From: Methylobacterium marchantiae
Lineage (GTDB): Bacteria > Pseudomonadota > Alphaproteobacteria > Rhizobiales > Beijerinckiaceae
DNA: 37,887 nt
Assembly (NCBI RefSeq): GCF_022179405.1
Contig: NZ_BPQT01000064.1
Span: 1 to 37,887, forward strand
Direction of reading: 5' to 3'
Program-made: the position numbers and the translations under genes
The notes under the pieces: generated by a model
Seen by the model: the letters and a program-made list of their open reading frames with translations, nothing else
Told to the model about the DNA's origin: nothing
Database searches by the model: none
Shown: in pieces, positions 7,589 to 17,914 of the stretch
How positions within the stretch are numbered: position 1 is the first letter of the stretch
Layout: the number at the start of each line of letters is the position of its first letter

Positions 7589-10374
7589 TGGACGCAATAC
7601 GATTTTCACCGGGTGATCTTGTCGAGGTACGGGGACGCGAATGGGTCGTCCTGCCGTCGCCTGACGATGACATCCTCAACATCCGGCCGCTTTCAGGGTC
7701 AGAGGCCGACGCGCAGCGGATCGCGCTCGCGCTCGAGGCAATCCCGGTGAGGCCCGCTCGGTTTTCGCCGCCCGAGTTAGATCAGCGGGACACCCAGGAT
7801 GGTGCGCGCCTCCTAGCAGATGCCTTGCGTCTATCGCTCCGTCGCGGAGCCGGTCCCTTCCGCAGCGCCGCTCATCTAGGCGTCGAGCCCCGTGCTTATC
7901 AGTTGGTGCCGTTGATGATGGCGCTGAAACTCCCTGTTGTGCGCCTGCTGATCGCAGACGATGTTGGTATCGGTAAAACGATTGAAGCTGGCCTCATCGT
8001 CCGTGAAATGCTTGATCGTGGCCTGATCGATCGCTTTTCGGTTCTCTGCCCACCACACCTCGTCGAACAATGGGTTGGCGAGCTCGCCGAGAAATTCGAT
8101 ATCGACGCCGTGGCCGTCACATCGGCCCGGGCTCGGAGCCTTGAGCGCGGGCTGCCAGCCGCGCAAAGCCTCTTCGAGGCCTATCCCCACACTGTCGTCA
8201 GTCTCGATTACATCAAGGCCGACAGCCGACGTGACGAATTCGCGCGCGCATGCCCGTCGCTAGTGGTCGTCGATGAAGCCCACGCCTGCATCGGTGGCGC
8301 GCGTGGTCGGCATCAGCGGTTTGAACTCCTAGAGCGCCTGGTCGCCGATGAGGATCGCCACATGCTATTGCTGACCGCGACGCCACATAGCGGAGACGAA
8401 GCCGCATTTGACCGCCTGCTGGGACTGATCAGTCCAGATTTTGCCGGCGGCCCGCAAGGAGACGAAAATGCCCGCGCTCGATATGCGCGTCGGCTGGCCC
8501 AGCATTATGTCCAGCGTCGTCGGCCGGACATAATGGAGTCCGGCTGGAACGAGAAACGGACTTTCCCCGTCCATCAGGTGAAGGACGAGTCCTTCAGTCT
8601 TATCGGCGACTTTGCCGCATTACACGATCGCGTCCTAGACTACTGCCTGGCGGTCACGGAGCGGGCCGGCGCCGACCAGCGGAGCCGCCGACTCGCGTTT
8701 TGGGGGACACTGGCGCTCATGCGATGCGTCGGCTCGTCTCCCGCAGCTGCGGCCAGCGCGCTCCGCAATCGCCTCAGCGGGGTCGCAGACGAGGAGGCGA
8801 TGCAGCCTGTCGTCTTTGACGAGGATGAAGGTCTTCTCGACCAGGGCGATCTCGAACCCGGAACCGCCACTGCCGATGCCGAAGAACGGGCCGAACTCGT
8901 CGAGTTGATAGCAATGGCGGAGGCGCTCGATGGGCGCCGCGGGGAAGACCCCAAAGTCGCCCGTCTGCTGAAGCTCTTGAAAGGGCTGCTCAGAGACGGT
9001 GCGACACCTGTGATTTTCTGCCGGTTTATCGCCACGGCCGAGGCGTTGGGCGAAGAGCTCCGCAAGGCGTGGCCAAAGGCCGACGTAGCTATCGTCACCG
9101 GTCGCCTGACACCCGAAGAGCGGCGGGCCCGGGTCGACCGCCTCGAAGGATCGGAGAGCCGAATCCTGGTCGCGACGGACTGCCTCTCCGAGGGCGTCAA
9201 TCTGCAATCATTGTTCGACGCAGTAATTCATTATGATCTTAGTTGGAATCCGACCCGCCATCAGCAGCGGGAGGGACGCGTCGATCGATTTGGCCAACAG
9301 TCACCGATCGTTCGATCGGTGACGATCTTTGGCGAGAACAGCGCGATCGATGGAGCCGTGCTGCAGGTCATCTTGCGCAAGGCGGAGGCAATCCGGAAAG
9401 CTACGGGCATCGCGGTGCCCATGCCCGAAGACAGCGAAGGTGTGACCTCGGCGCTGATGCAAGCGCTTATGCTTCGTGCCGGAGGGCATCGCGAGCAGCT
9501 TGCCTTCGATTTTGGTCTGTCGAGCGAGCGCCTCGACAGCAAATGGCGCGATGCCGAAGAGAACGCGAAGGCGAGTCGCGCGCGATATGCCCAAGGTGCG
9601 TTGAAGCCCGAGGAAGTATTGCCGGAATGGCGACAAATGCGAGCTCTAAACGGGGGCCCGACCGAGGTTGCCCGTTTCACGGATCGAGCTCTGAAGCGCG
9701 TTGGGGCGCCATTGGACAAAGCCGGGCAGCATCAGCTCGTTCATCTCGATGCGATGCCTGACGCCATCAAGGAACGCTTGGAAGCGCGCGGCCTCCGCGG
9801 AACGCGAAAGGTTGGATTTCAGGACGATCCCACTCCGGGAGTCACGCATTTGGGTCGGGTTCACCCGCTCGTCGCCAGCTTGGCGGAGAGTCTCGCGGAG
9901 GGGGCCCTGGATCCTGACGGTGCTGCTTTCCCGCCGCTCGGTCGCTGTGGAGTTTGGCGAACCCGGGCTGTCGATCAGATGACGACACTATTGTTGTTAC
10001 GTCTTCGCTTCAAACTCATCACCAGTGGGCGCACAAATCGGTTGTTGCTTGCGGAGGAAGCCACCGGGCTTGCCTTTCAAGGCATGGCCCCCGAAGCCGG
10101 ACTGACAGGTCTTTCAGCGCTTGCGCTCCTGGAACCTGAAGCGGCCGGCAACCTAGATGAGCAAGCGATCGCACGCCAACTTCAGCGTGCCCGTGAGCGG
10201 TTGGCGGCCTACGAATCCGCCATAGCGGCGTTCGCCGCCGAACGAGGGGCCGTGTTGTCTGAAGATCACTTGAGGCTCACGGAGGCCGCCCGCGGTGGCG
10301 CGACGGTCGATGTCGTGCCGGTTCTGCCCGCCGATGTGATTGGGCTCTATGTCCTCCTTCCGGAGGGCGAATGA
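7588..10374 (+). CDS. SNF2/RapA-type helicase, DrmD-like
   Basis: 928 residues from a GTG start that shares one base with the previous stop (TAGTG). A short N-terminal segment is followed by the helicase core: Walker A DDVGIGKT (124-131), DEAH (229-232), TATPHSG, and in the second lobe ATDCLSEGVNLQ and HQQREGRVDRFGQ (about 558-570). The motif wording (DDVGIGKTIEAG, NPTRHQQREGRVDRFGQ) is that of RapA/SNF2 translocases, which move on double-stranded DNA without strand separation. The same type is the DrmD component of class 1 DISARM. The C-terminal 330 residues have no motif I recognise. It lies directly before the methyltransferase gene, the same pairing as drmD-drmMI. It overlaps that gene by four bases (ATGA), so the proteins are probably made in linked amounts. 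Confidence 0.88.
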   Translation: MDAIRFSPGDLVEVRGREWVVLPSPDDDILNIRPLSGSEADAQRIALALEAIPVRPARFSPPELDQRDTQDGARLLADALRLSLRRGAGPFRSAAHLGVEPRAYQLVPLMMALKLPVVRLLIADDVGIGKTIEAGLIVREMLDRGLIDRFSVLCPPHLVEQWVGELAEKFDIDAVAVTSARARSLERGLPAAQSLFEAYPHTVVSLDYIKADSRRDEFARACPSLVVVDEAHACIGGARGRHQRFELLERLVADEDRHMLLLTATPHSGDEAAFDRLLGLISPDFAGGPQGDENARARYARRLAQHYVQRRRPDIMESGWNEKRTFPVHQVKDESFSLIGDFAALHDRVLDYCLAVTERAGADQRSRRLAFWGTLALMRCVGSSPAAAASALRNRLSGVADEEAMQPVVFDEDEGLLDQGDLEPGTATADAEERAELVELIAMAEALDGRRGEDPKVARLLKLLKGLLRDGATPVIFCRFIATAEALGEELRKAWPKADVAIVTGRLTPEERRARVDRLEGSESRILVATDCLSEGVNLQSLFDAVIHYDLSWNPTRHQQREGRVDRFGQQSPIVRSVTIFGENSAIDGAVLQVILRKAEAIRKATGIAVPMPEDSEGVTSALMQALMLRAGGHREQLAFDFGLSSERLDSKWRDAEENAKASRARYAQGALKPEEVLPEWRQMRALNGGPTEVARFTDRALKRVGAPLDKAGQHQLVHLDAMPDAIKERLEARGLRGTRKVGFQDDPTPGVTHLGRVHPLVASLAESLAEGALDPDGAAFPPLGRCGVWRTRAVDQMTTLLLLRLRFKLITSGRTNRLLLAEEATGLAFQGMAPEAGLTGLSALALLEPEAAGNLDEQAIARQLQRARERLAAYESAIAAFAAERGAVLSEDHLRLTEAARGGATVDVVPVLPADVIGLYVLLPEGE

Positions 10375-13300
10375 TGGCTCGCCATCTCAAGCGTGTGGCC
10401 GACATCGGGCTCACTGCCGTCTCAATCGAGGGCGGACTCATTTCACCTGATCAGGTGGCGGTCATCGCCGCTACGGCGCCGGACCAGAAGGCAGCCGCCG
10501 ACTATGGCTGCCCGAAGGGGACGAATCTGCGGGATGAAATCACCCGCTATTTCAGGATCGGCCAAGCCCACTGGCAGGCGTACGCTAGGTTGCCGACGCC
10601 CAATGTGATTCAGACCACCGCCTTCGTAAGAAGCCTCCTCGAGGAAGCGTTCGGATTTGAAGCTCTGCATGGTCCCAATGTTCATCACAGGGATGGGCAT
10701 ACCTATCGCGTCACGCTTGAGGCCAAGGGCGGCAGGGTGCCTATCGTGGTTGCGGCCCCGAAGCCGGACGGTGAGGCATTCACGAAAGCGCTGCCGCAGC
10801 TAGGCGATGACCATGATGGGACGATCCCGCGGCGTTCACCCGGCGTGCTGCTTCAGGATTGGCTGAATGCCAACCCCGACTTCTTGTGGGGAATGGTCTT
10901 CGCCGGAGATCGTGTCCGTCTCATGCGGGACAACGCGAGTTTTACCCGTCCCGCTTATATCGAAGCTGATCTCGGAGCGATTTTTCGCGACGAGATGTTC
11001 GCAGACTTCACCGCAACATGGCTGCTGATCCATGCAACGCGCTTTGGAGGCGAGCACGCGCCAGCTGTCGATTCTGCTCTCGAACGGTGGCGTGAGGCCG
11101 GGCTGAGAGCCGGCACTGCGGCGCGCGAAAGGCTCGGGGAGAGTGTCGAAGAGGCGCTCCTCGCGCTCGGGCAGGGCTTCCTGGATGCAAATCCGGACCT
11201 TCGTGCAAAGCTGGACGAGAATCGTCTCGGCATCCAAGGGTGGTTCGAGCAGCTTCTGCGCGTGGTCTACAGGCTGATCTTCCTCGCGGTGTCGGAGGAC
11301 CGCGATCTCCTGCACGGACCGGATGCATCGGCCACGTCACGCGACCTCTATGCCTCTGGCTACGGCTTCGGCCACATGCGCGAACGCTCGGCCCGCCGAT
11401 CCGCTCACGACCATCATCATGATGCCTGGGAAGGGGCGAAGATCGTTTTCCGAGGGCTGGAGCGCGGCGAAAGGCTTTTGGGTCTGCCGCCGCTTGGGAG
11501 CCTGTTCGCGCGGGGCCAGACTCCGGATCTTGACGACGCGAAGTTACCCAATAGAGCATTTCTGCGCGCGGTCTTCCATCTAAGCTGGTTGATCGAGGAC
11601 GGGCGCCGTGTCCGTATCAACTGGCGTGATATGGCGACGGAAGAGTTAGGTTCGGTATACGAGGGTCTGCTCGAACTTGTACCCACGCGTGAAGATAATG
11701 GCCGACGTTTCTGCTTTGCGGGCGGCAGCGAGGCACGAGGGAATGCGCGCAAGATCAGCGGCAGCTACTATACGCCGGACAGCTTGGTTCAAACCTTGCT
11801 CGACAATACTCTAGACCCCGTGCTTGCTCGCGCCGAGGCTGAGGGCGGCGCCGACGCGATTCTCAAGCTCTCCGTCATCGATCCAGCTTGTGGCTCCGGC
11901 CATTTCCTTCTTGGTGCCGCGAGGAGGATGGCGACGCGGGTAGCGTTGCTGCGAGACAGCGAAGCGCCAGACTATCCCGCTGCGATGCGCGATGTCGCGC
12001 GCCATTGCATTCACGGTGTCGATCGCAATCCCATGGCCGTGGAATTGGCCAAGGTGGCCATGTGGATCGAGGCGGTCGAACCGGGCAAGCCACTGACTTT
12101 CCTCGACAGCCACATCCGATGTGGTGACAGCCTCGTTGGGGTCTTCGACCTGGCCGTGCTGGGGGAAGGTATCCCCGACGATGCCTATAAGCTGCTGAAC
12201 GGCGATGACCGCGAAGTCGTCAATCACTACAAAGCTAAAAACCGTCGCGAGGAAGCTGAACGCGGTCGGATTGAAAATGGCTTTGGCTTCAATCGCCAAA
12301 AGGACCTGGCCCGCGATCTTGCCGCGCTGGCTGACATGCCCGAAGAGACCGTTGATCAAATCGCGGAGAAGCAGTCGCGCTTCGAGGCGCTTATGAGCCG
12401 CGGCGCTGCTGCCTGGACAGTGGAGCGCGCCTGCGATCTATGGACCTCAACCTTCTTCGCGCCGAAGATCCAAGGTGGACAATATGCAGGCCCCGATGGT
12501 CTGCCGCGACGTGGTGCCGAGACCGTCGCGACATCAGGCACGGTGTGGGAGCTTCTACGTGGACACGAGCCATTTGGACCGCTCTCCGGCGTGGTCGCCG
12601 ATCTGGCTGCTCACTACCGTTTCTTCCACTGGCCCATCGCCTTCGCTGACGTAATGGGTCGCGGCGGCTTCGATGTTGTTCTCGGCAATCCGCCTTGGGA
12701 GACAATGAGCCCGGACAATAAGGAGTTCTTCGCGTCCTACGACCCGCAAGTCCGCTTTATGTCTCCGTCTGACCAAAGAGCCGCGTTCGAGCATCTTCTA
12801 GAAGATGCTTCCATCGCTGCCTTATGGGACGAGCATTGCCGCGATCTTTACGCGGCCGTGCATTTCATGAAGTCCAGCGGACGATATCGCCTCTTCGCCC
12901 CCGGTAATCTCGGCAAGGGCGACTTCAACGTCTATCGCATGTTTGTAGAAAGTGCGCTCGCTCTGACGCGTCCGGGTCGGGTGGCCGCGCAGTTCGTGCC
13001 CGAGGGGCTCTACAATGGCGCCAATGCTACTGCAATCCGTGGCGAGATTTTCGATCACCGTCGACTAGAGAAGTTGGCAGGCTTCGAGAACACCAAGGGA
13101 ATTTGGTTTCCATCGATCGACACCCGTACCAAGTTTTGCCTCTACGTCGCCTGGCGAGACGGTCGGACTGAACAATTCGGCGCGGCATTCAGGGTCAATA
13201 CTCTGGAAAAGCTGGCCAACTTCTCGGCAGGGCGGGTACTCAGCATTCCGACTGATCTGGTCGCCGAATTCTCGCCGGACGCCCGGTCGGTGATGGAGTT

Positions 13301-14783
13301 CGCCGCGCAAGAAGACATCGACATCTGCACGAAGATGTATTCCCGCTACCCCAAATTTGGCGAGCGGATTGAGGGGCAACCGTATCGCAGTTACATGGCC
13401 GAAGCGCACATGGGCAATGACCGTAGTCTGTTTGCCGAGCGACCGGACGGCTTGCCCCTCTTTGAGGGGCGGATGATCGACGCCTACGACTATCGGGCGA
13501 AAGGGTACTTGTCGGGGCGTGGTCGGTCGGCAGAGTGGCCGGATCTTCCATTCGGAACACCCGGCAAAAACGTTCAACCACAATGGCGTATTCTGCCAGA
13601 AAAAGTCCCTGACAAGCTCGTCGGACGGATCGACAAGTACCGGATCGGCTTCTGCGATGTTGCCAGCCCTACTAATTCACGGAGTCTAATAGCCGCGCTC
13701 GTTCCGCCGAACACGATCTGTGGCGACAAGGTGCCAACCATAACATTTGGAACCGACGTATATGACCTGCTCTTGTGGCTGGGTGTTGCCAATTCCATGG
13801 CGATGGATTTTGTGGTTCGTAAGAAGGTTTCTCTGAAGATGTCCTTCACCGTCATGGACAGTCTTCCATTCCCGCGAAATGGCAAAGCGCTTCCATCGTT
13901 CCAACCGCTTATCGAACGCGTTTATCAGCTTTGCGCCGTCGGTGATGAAATGGAGGCGCTACGAAAGGCCGCTTTGCGTGACGGAGTTGTTTCAGCCTCC
14001 ATATGTGTCGAAGATGACCCGAGTCGAAGATCAGAACTCTCTGCCGAGATTGACGTTCTTGTTGCTCGTGAAGTTTACGGCCTTAATAAGCAGGAGATGC
14101 TCTATATACTCGATCCAGTGAATATTCTGGGAGAGAAGTGTGATATCGAAACATTCAAAGCGCTGCGCAACCGTGAAATTCGAGAATTCAACGAATATCG
14201 CACGCAGCGACTGGTGTTGGAAGCCTGGGATAGACTTGCAGGAACACAAATCGATGCACGCGCAACGGGGGTTCAAAGGCCTCCGCTAGCCGTTCTATCG
14301 GACGGCATGTGGGCTCGTCCTACACAGTCGCAATCCGGCGATGTTGGTGCGGCACTGGCAGCCATCCTCAAAGCAGTGGGCTCTCCGGCACCAATCAGGG
14401 ATGTCCGCCTCGCGGCCGCGTTGATCCTAGAGCCACGGTTGTTCGTTTCCCTTTTGCCAGACGCTAAAGCGGCAGAATGGCGCCGCCTGGTGGGCTCCGA
14501 AGCTGATCCGCTCACAGGAAATGTCGCAGCGTTCGCGACGCGGAACAACGCTGCATGGGGAGCGGCTGTCCGCAATCATCGCGGCAATGGGCGACTGATT
14601 GAAAACCTCGGGGACGGCACGTGGGCGCCGGGTCTCGGGCTCGATGCGATCGATACGGCAAGTTGGCCAGATGGCCGCGCCGGTTTCGTGTTGGAGGCCC
14701 TGAAAAGCATCGATCTTGGCACAGCAGTGGATTCGCTGCCGGATGAGATACAGAGGTGGATAGAAGATGCCGCAGCAGCCTGA
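10371..14783 (+). CDS. Eco57I/PglX-type DNA adenine methyltransferase (DrmMI-like)
   Basis: 1470 residues. The SAM-binding motif I is DPACGSGHF (504-512), preceded by [17 protein letters not shown], the usual lead-in of Eco57I-type enzymes. The catalytic motif IV is NPPW (773-776) within [13 protein letters not shown], which points to N6-adenine (or N4-cytosine) methylation. The C-terminal 600 residues should contain target recognition. The N-terminal 450 residues have an LEAKGG sequence that recalls the E-x-K of PD-(D/E)xK nucleases, but the rest of that motif is not convincing, so restriction activity within this protein is unproven. Length and gene neighbours resemble DrmMI of class 1 DISARM and PglX of BREX, where the enzyme marks host DNA. 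Overlaps: 4 bases with the helicase before it, 17 bases with the ATPase after it. Confidence 0.88.
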   Translation: MMARHLKRVADIGLTAVSIEGGLISPDQVAVIAATAPDQKAAADYGCPKGTNLRDEITRYFRIGQAHWQAYARLPTPNVIQTTAFVRSLLEEAFGFEALHGPNVHHRDGHTYRVTLEAKGGRVPIVVAAPKPDGEAFTKALPQLGDDHDGTIPRRSPGVLLQDWLNANPDFLWGMVFAGDRVRLMRDNASFTRPAYIEADLGAIFRDEMFADFTATWLLIHATRFGGEHAPAVDSALERWREAGLRAGTAARERLGESVEEALLALGQGFLDANPDLRAKLDENRLGIQGWFEQLLRVVYRLIFLAVSEDRDLLHGPDASATSRDLYASGYGFGHMRERSARRSAHDHHHDAWEGAKIVFRGLERGERLLGLPPLGSLFARGQTPDLDDAKLPNRAFLRAVFHLSWLIEDGRRVRINWRDMATEELGSVYEGLLELVPTREDNGRRFCFAGGSEARGNARKISGSYYTPDSLVQTLLDNTLDPVLARAEAEGGADAILKLSVIDPACGSGHFLLGAARRMATRVALLRDSEAPDYPAAMRDVARHCIHGVDRNPMAVELAKVAMWIEAVEPGKPLTFLDSHIRCGDSLVGVFDLAVLGEGIPDDAYKLLNGDDREVVNHYKAKNRREEAERGRIENGFGFNRQKDLARDLAALADMPEETVDQIAEKQSRFEALMSRGAAAWTVERACDLWTSTFFAPKIQGGQYAGPDGLPRRGAETVATSGTVWELLRGHEPFGPLSGVVADLAAHYRFFHWPIAFADVMGRGGFDVVLGNPPWETMSPDNKEFFASYDPQVRFMSPSDQRAAFEHLLEDASIAALWDEHCRDLYAAVHFMKSSGRYRLFAPGNLGKGDFNVYRMFVESALALTRPGRVAAQFVPEGLYNGANATAIRGEIFDHRRLEKLAGFENTKGIWFPSIDTRTKFCLYVAWRDGRTEQFGAAFRVNTLEKLANFSAGRVLSIPTDLVAEFSPDARSVMEFAAQEDIDICTKMYSRYPKFGERIEGQPYRSYMAEAHMGNDRSLFAERPDGLPLFEGRMIDAYDYRAKGYLSGRGRSAEWPDLPFGTPGKNVQPQWRILPEKVPDKLVGRIDKYRIGFCDVASPTNSRSLIAALVPPNTICGDKVPTITFGTDVYDLLLWLGVANSMAMDFVVRKKVSLKMSFTVMDSLPFPRNGKALPSFQPLIERVYQLCAVGDEMEALRKAALRDGVVSASICVEDDPSRRSELSAEIDVLVAREVYGLNKQEMLYILDPVNILGEKCDIETFKALRNREIREFNEYRTQRLVLEAWDRLAGTQIDARATGVQRPPLAVLSDGMWARPTQSQSGDVGAALAAILKAVGSPAPIRDVRLAAALILEPRLFVSLLPDAKAAEWRRLVGSEADPLTGNVAAFATRNNAAWGAAVRNHRGNGRLIENLGDGTWAPGLGLDAIDTASWPDGRAGFVLEALKSIDLGTAVDSLPDEIQRWIEDAAAA

Positions 14784-16749
14784 CCTGTTAGGGCCGCAAC
14801 CCCTCACCGTAATGCCAGCCGAAGGGCTGAACGGGCCGCGGCTTTGGGTCCGGCGTCTGGTCATCTGGAAGGAGCCTGGTGGGGAAAAGGTGCGAGACGT
14901 TGCCCTTCGCCCTGGGCTCAATATCGTCTGGTCCCCAGACGGAGCTGATGATGCTGCTTCGGCAGACCAGACCAACGCGATCGGGCACGGCAGTGGTAAA
15001 ACGCTGTTTTGCAGGTTGATCCGCTATTGCCTTGGTGAGGATCGTTTCGCCACGGAGCCACAGCGGGATAGGATAGGCACCGCATTCCTGAACGGCATTG
15101 TCGGCGCCGAAGTCATACTCGACGGGGTATGCTGGGCGATCGTTCGGCCTCTCGGCGTTCGCCGTCGGCATATGGCTGTGCCGAATGGCAATCTCGATGA
15201 GATCGCCGCCGGCGAGGGAGCGTCGACTGGACTTGAGTCCTTCATCGAGGCTGTCGATCAGAATATCATTACCACCGAACTCGCGGGGTTGGTTCGCCCG
15301 CGGGCGGATGGACCGATTTGGCCGATCGCCCTGGCTTGGTTGACGCGGGACCAGGAATGTCGGTTCGATGACGTTCTGGACTGGCGATCGCCAACTTCGG
15401 ATTCGGATTCGCCCATACCTGCTAGCGGTCAGGAAAAAGGGCCGAGGCTCGAGGCGCTGCGTGCCTTCCTGATGGCGATCACACCAGAGGAGCAAACGAC
15501 CCGCGGTGAAGTTAATAGCCTCAACGAACAACGTCGAACCCTCGACCAGGAGATCGGCCATCGACGGTGGGAAATCGAACGTACACAAAGCCGCCTCATC
15601 GCTGCGCTTGACTTGGCCGGCCAATCGTTGCCCGAGATGCCGCTCTTGATCGATGTTATGCGCAAGTCCGCGGGCGAGCGCCTAGGGGCTGCAACGCAGC
15701 TTCCCGCCGGCGGCGGCACCGAACTCGCTACGGCGCGGAAGCAGCATGAAGCCGTGCGACTCGAGTGGATGCGCCTCGATGGAGAACGCATCCGCATTGA
15801 AACATCGATCCCGATCGAACAGCGAGTATTGAGCGAGATCCAAGGGGAACTGCCCGGGCTTTCCTATTCGCAAGCCGAGGCGGAGAGCCCGATCTGCCCA
15901 ATTTGTGAAGTTCCGATTGATCGGGTTTTGGCTGAAGGGTGCAAGCTTTCGCACAAAATACCCGATGCCGAAGCATGCCAACAGCGTTGGGCGCAACGTC
16001 GGGTGGACTTCGATGCCCAAGGCAAGCGCCTTGAAGGCCTGCGCCACGAAAGCGTGCGGCTTCTCCAACAGATCGCGCTTGCGAAGCAGCAGTTGGATCA
16101 AGCTGCCATTCGCGTTGATGCAATAGAGAAGGCACGCGATACCCGGGAGGCTGCGTGGTACACGGCTAAGAGGGCTCAGGACGATGTTGAGCGTGTGGCC
16201 GAGCTCATCGACACTCAGGATGGGGCGATAAAGCGCCTTCGCGCACTTGGCGCGACACTCGATGGTGAAAGAGAGCGGCTCGGTGCGTTTCGCGACAAAC
16301 AGGCGCGCGTATTCGGTCGAATGAGCGAGAAGTTCGACCCGATTGTTCGACGGCTGGTGGGGCACGACGCGAGAGGTCGCATTACGCTCTCCGGTAATGG
16401 ACTTGAGCTTTCAGTCGATATGGGAGGCGACCGAACGACGGCGGCAATCGATTCGCTCAAAGTCCTAGCCTTTGACCTAGCCGCGATGTGTCTCAGTATC
16501 GAGGGGGCGACACGGGTCCCACCATTCTTGGTGCATGACAGCCCGCGTGAGGCCGACCTTGGTCTGTCGATCTACGGAAGGCTATTCGACATTGCCGAAG
16601 AATTGGAACGCATCGGCGGAACGCCTTTGTTTCAGTACATCATCACGACCACTACGGCTCCTCCGGCTGAATTCAGAGAGCCCCCGTATCTCCAACTCAA
16701 GATGTACGGCGATCCGCCTGCGCAGCGCTTGCTCGGTGTCGACCTATGA
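14767..16749 (+). CDS. Small Rad50/SMC-like ATPase with a CxxC hook motif
   Basis: 660 residues. Walker A is GHGSGKT (73-79) within an ABC-type N-terminal lobe. A charged, glutamine- and arginine-rich region predicted to form two coiled-coil arms runs from about 240 to 530. At its centre lies CPIC (C377, C380), the same kind of motif as the Rad50 zinc hook through which two molecules join. The C-terminal lobe has FLVHDSPRE (D591, E595), a Walker B-like ending also seen in DUF2326-type ATPases of defence loci. At half the size of Rad50 or SbcC it would have short arms. It shares ATGA with the HNH nuclease gene that follows, which suggests that the two act as an ATPase-nuclease pair like SbcC-SbcD, though with an unrelated nuclease. 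I do not recognise a named defence family with confidence. Confidence 0.75.
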   Translation: MPQQPDLLGPQPLTVMPAEGLNGPRLWVRRLVIWKEPGGEKVRDVALRPGLNIVWSPDGADDAASADQTNAIGHGSGKTLFCRLIRYCLGEDRFATEPQRDRIGTAFLNGIVGAEVILDGVCWAIVRPLGVRRRHMAVPNGNLDEIAAGEGASTGLESFIEAVDQNIITTELAGLVRPRADGPIWPIALAWLTRDQECRFDDVLDWRSPTSDSDSPIPASGQEKGPRLEALRAFLMAITPEEQTTRGEVNSLNEQRRTLDQEIGHRRWEIERTQSRLIAALDLAGQSLPEMPLLIDVMRKSAGERLGAATQLPAGGGTELATARKQHEAVRLEWMRLDGERIRIETSIPIEQRVLSEIQGELPGLSYSQAEAESPICPICEVPIDRVLAEGCKLSHKIPDAEACQQRWAQRRVDFDAQGKRLEGLRHESVRLLQQIALAKQQLDQAAIRVDAIEKARDTREAAWYTAKRAQDDVERVAELIDTQDGAIKRLRALGATLDGERERLGAFRDKQARVFGRMSEKFDPIVRRLVGHDARGRITLSGNGLELSVDMGGDRTTAAIDSLKVLAFDLAAMCLSIEGATRVPPFLVHDSPREADLGLSIYGRLFDIAEELERIGGTPLFQYIITTTTAPPAEFREPPYLQLKMYGDPPAQRLLGVDL

Positions 16750-17519
16750 CGGCCGAAACCCGTTTGATGACCTATCCGTTCGCACTACTCTCGGAGCTGC
16801 GCGACGCGGCGAACGATCACGGCTACCGGATCGGTCCCGAAGAAGCAGCCGGCTGGATCTTTTTCCGTTCGGCCAGCGCGCCGGCCGAAATCGGGCTGGC
16901 TGCCGCAAGTCCCTCCGGACCGTTCTTTTTGTCCGTGATGCACCAGGGCGTGGCGCGAACTCTGGGAGCTCCACCTGTATCCCCGTGTGCTAAGGGCCAT
17001 GCAGCGGCCTTCGTGTTTGCTACCCGAGACGACCTGCATGCAGGGGTGCAGGCTGTGTACCAGCTATCGGTCAGTCTCCCTAATTTTCCCCTTGAGAAAT
17101 ATGAGAAGGCCGTCGCGGGCATTGGCGATACCGAAGGCGAGGGTGCACAGAAGTTCAGGATCGGGCAGAATATTTTTAGAGATGCCCTGATGGAGTATTG
17201 GAACGGGCGTTGCCCGATGAGTGGGATCTGCAGTCCAGATCTCCTGCGAGCGTCGCATATGATGCCATGGGCTCGCTGTGAGACGGATGCTCAACGGCTC
17301 GACGTGTATAACGGACTTCTGCTTTCTGCCTTGTGGGACGCCGCATTCGACGCGGGCTTGGTGACATTCGATGACGATGGAAAGGTTTTGCCCTCTGTTC
17401 ACTTGGAGGATGCAGCGCAAGAAGCGCTGGCCCTCAATGAGGCGCCGAGGCTGGCGTTACGTGATGACCACCGGCCCTACCTGGCCTATCACCGCGACCA
17501 CGTTTGGATTCGGAATTAG
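16746..17519 (+). CDS. HNH endonuclease
   Basis: 257 residues. The C-terminal half carries the HNH (HNH_2-like) core: FRDALMEYWNGRCPMSG, then RASHMMPWA with the catalytic-type histidine at 171, then DVYNGLLLSALWDAAFDAGLVTFDDDG. This SHxxPW and NGLLLS spacing is typical of single-metal HNH nucleases in restriction systems. The N-terminal 130 residues (including PSGPFFLSVMHQG) have no domain I can name and may bind DNA, nucleotide or the partner ATPase. The ATG overlaps the ATPase stop by four bases, and this is the last gene of the operon. A nearby in-frame ATG eight codons in is also possible. It is the only clear nuclease in the operon, which makes it the likely effector. Confidence 0.85.
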   Translation: MTAETRLMTYPFALLSELRDAANDHGYRIGPEEAAGWIFFRSASAPAEIGLAAASPSGPFFLSVMHQGVARTLGAPPVSPCAKGHAAAFVFATRDDLHAGVQAVYQLSVSLPNFPLEKYEKAVAGIGDTEGEGAQKFRIGQNIFRDALMEYWNGRCPMSGICSPDLLRASHMMPWARCETDAQRLDVYNGLLLSALWDAAFDAGLVTFDDDGKVLPSVHLEDAAQEALALNEAPRLALRDDHRPYLAYHRDHVWIRN

Positions 17520-17914
17520 GCAGCGAGACAAGAGTGGCTCGCCCTGTTCGATGGCGTTGTCTTCCGCTGCGTGATATGCGTTCGGTGACGGTACTTTGCG
17601 ACGCGAGCGATGACACCGCCGATCTATGCAAGCCGCAGAATATCGACGAATTGTCCCCGATAGCTGGCGAAACCTCAAAAAATATTTTGTCGCGGTTTCT
17701 CCTTTAAAATCAAAAGCGTAACTTTTTGACGGCCTCTGGGTCGGATTCTTCTCGCCGTCAGCACGTTTTTTACAGCAATTTCAATTGGTTATATGCTGTC
17801 TAGATAATCGAATGGGAGTGAGCCGTCCGTAGCGGCAAGATGGATTAGCCGGTCGCGACATCGGCCCCGTGCAATCGGCGAAGAACCGAGATGGCTTTGC
17901 CTGCCGTCGCATCA
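17520..17914. other. Island-chromosome junction, no gene seen
   Basis: 395 bases between the HNH gene and the aldo/keto reductase. Several stretches (17660-17725 and 17760-17815) are clearly richer in A and T than either side. No reading frame here looks like a protein, and no tRNA, integrase remnant or obvious direct repeat was found. It probably marks the right edge of the acquired defence island, but no attachment site can be named from this sequence alone. Confidence 0.5.
17727..17771 (+). terminator. Weak candidate terminator downstream of the defence operon
   Basis: Seven-base perfect arms TGACGGC (17727-17733) and GCCGTCA (17754-17760) enclose a 20-base loop. A run of six T begins five bases later (17766-17771). 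The loop is long and the T run is offset, so this is only a possible end for transcription of the plus-strand operon, some 200 bases after its last stop. Confidence 0.3.

Noticed and set aside
2441-17519. Plain DISARM assignment
   Set aside because: No PLD nuclease (DrmC) and no separate DrmB gene are present in the window, and the last two genes are not DISARM parts, so only single components are called DISARM-like.
17520-17914. tRNA gene or fragment as an island integration site
   Set aside because: No cloverleaf arms, no TTCGA-type T-loop with matching stems, and no CCA-end context were seen.
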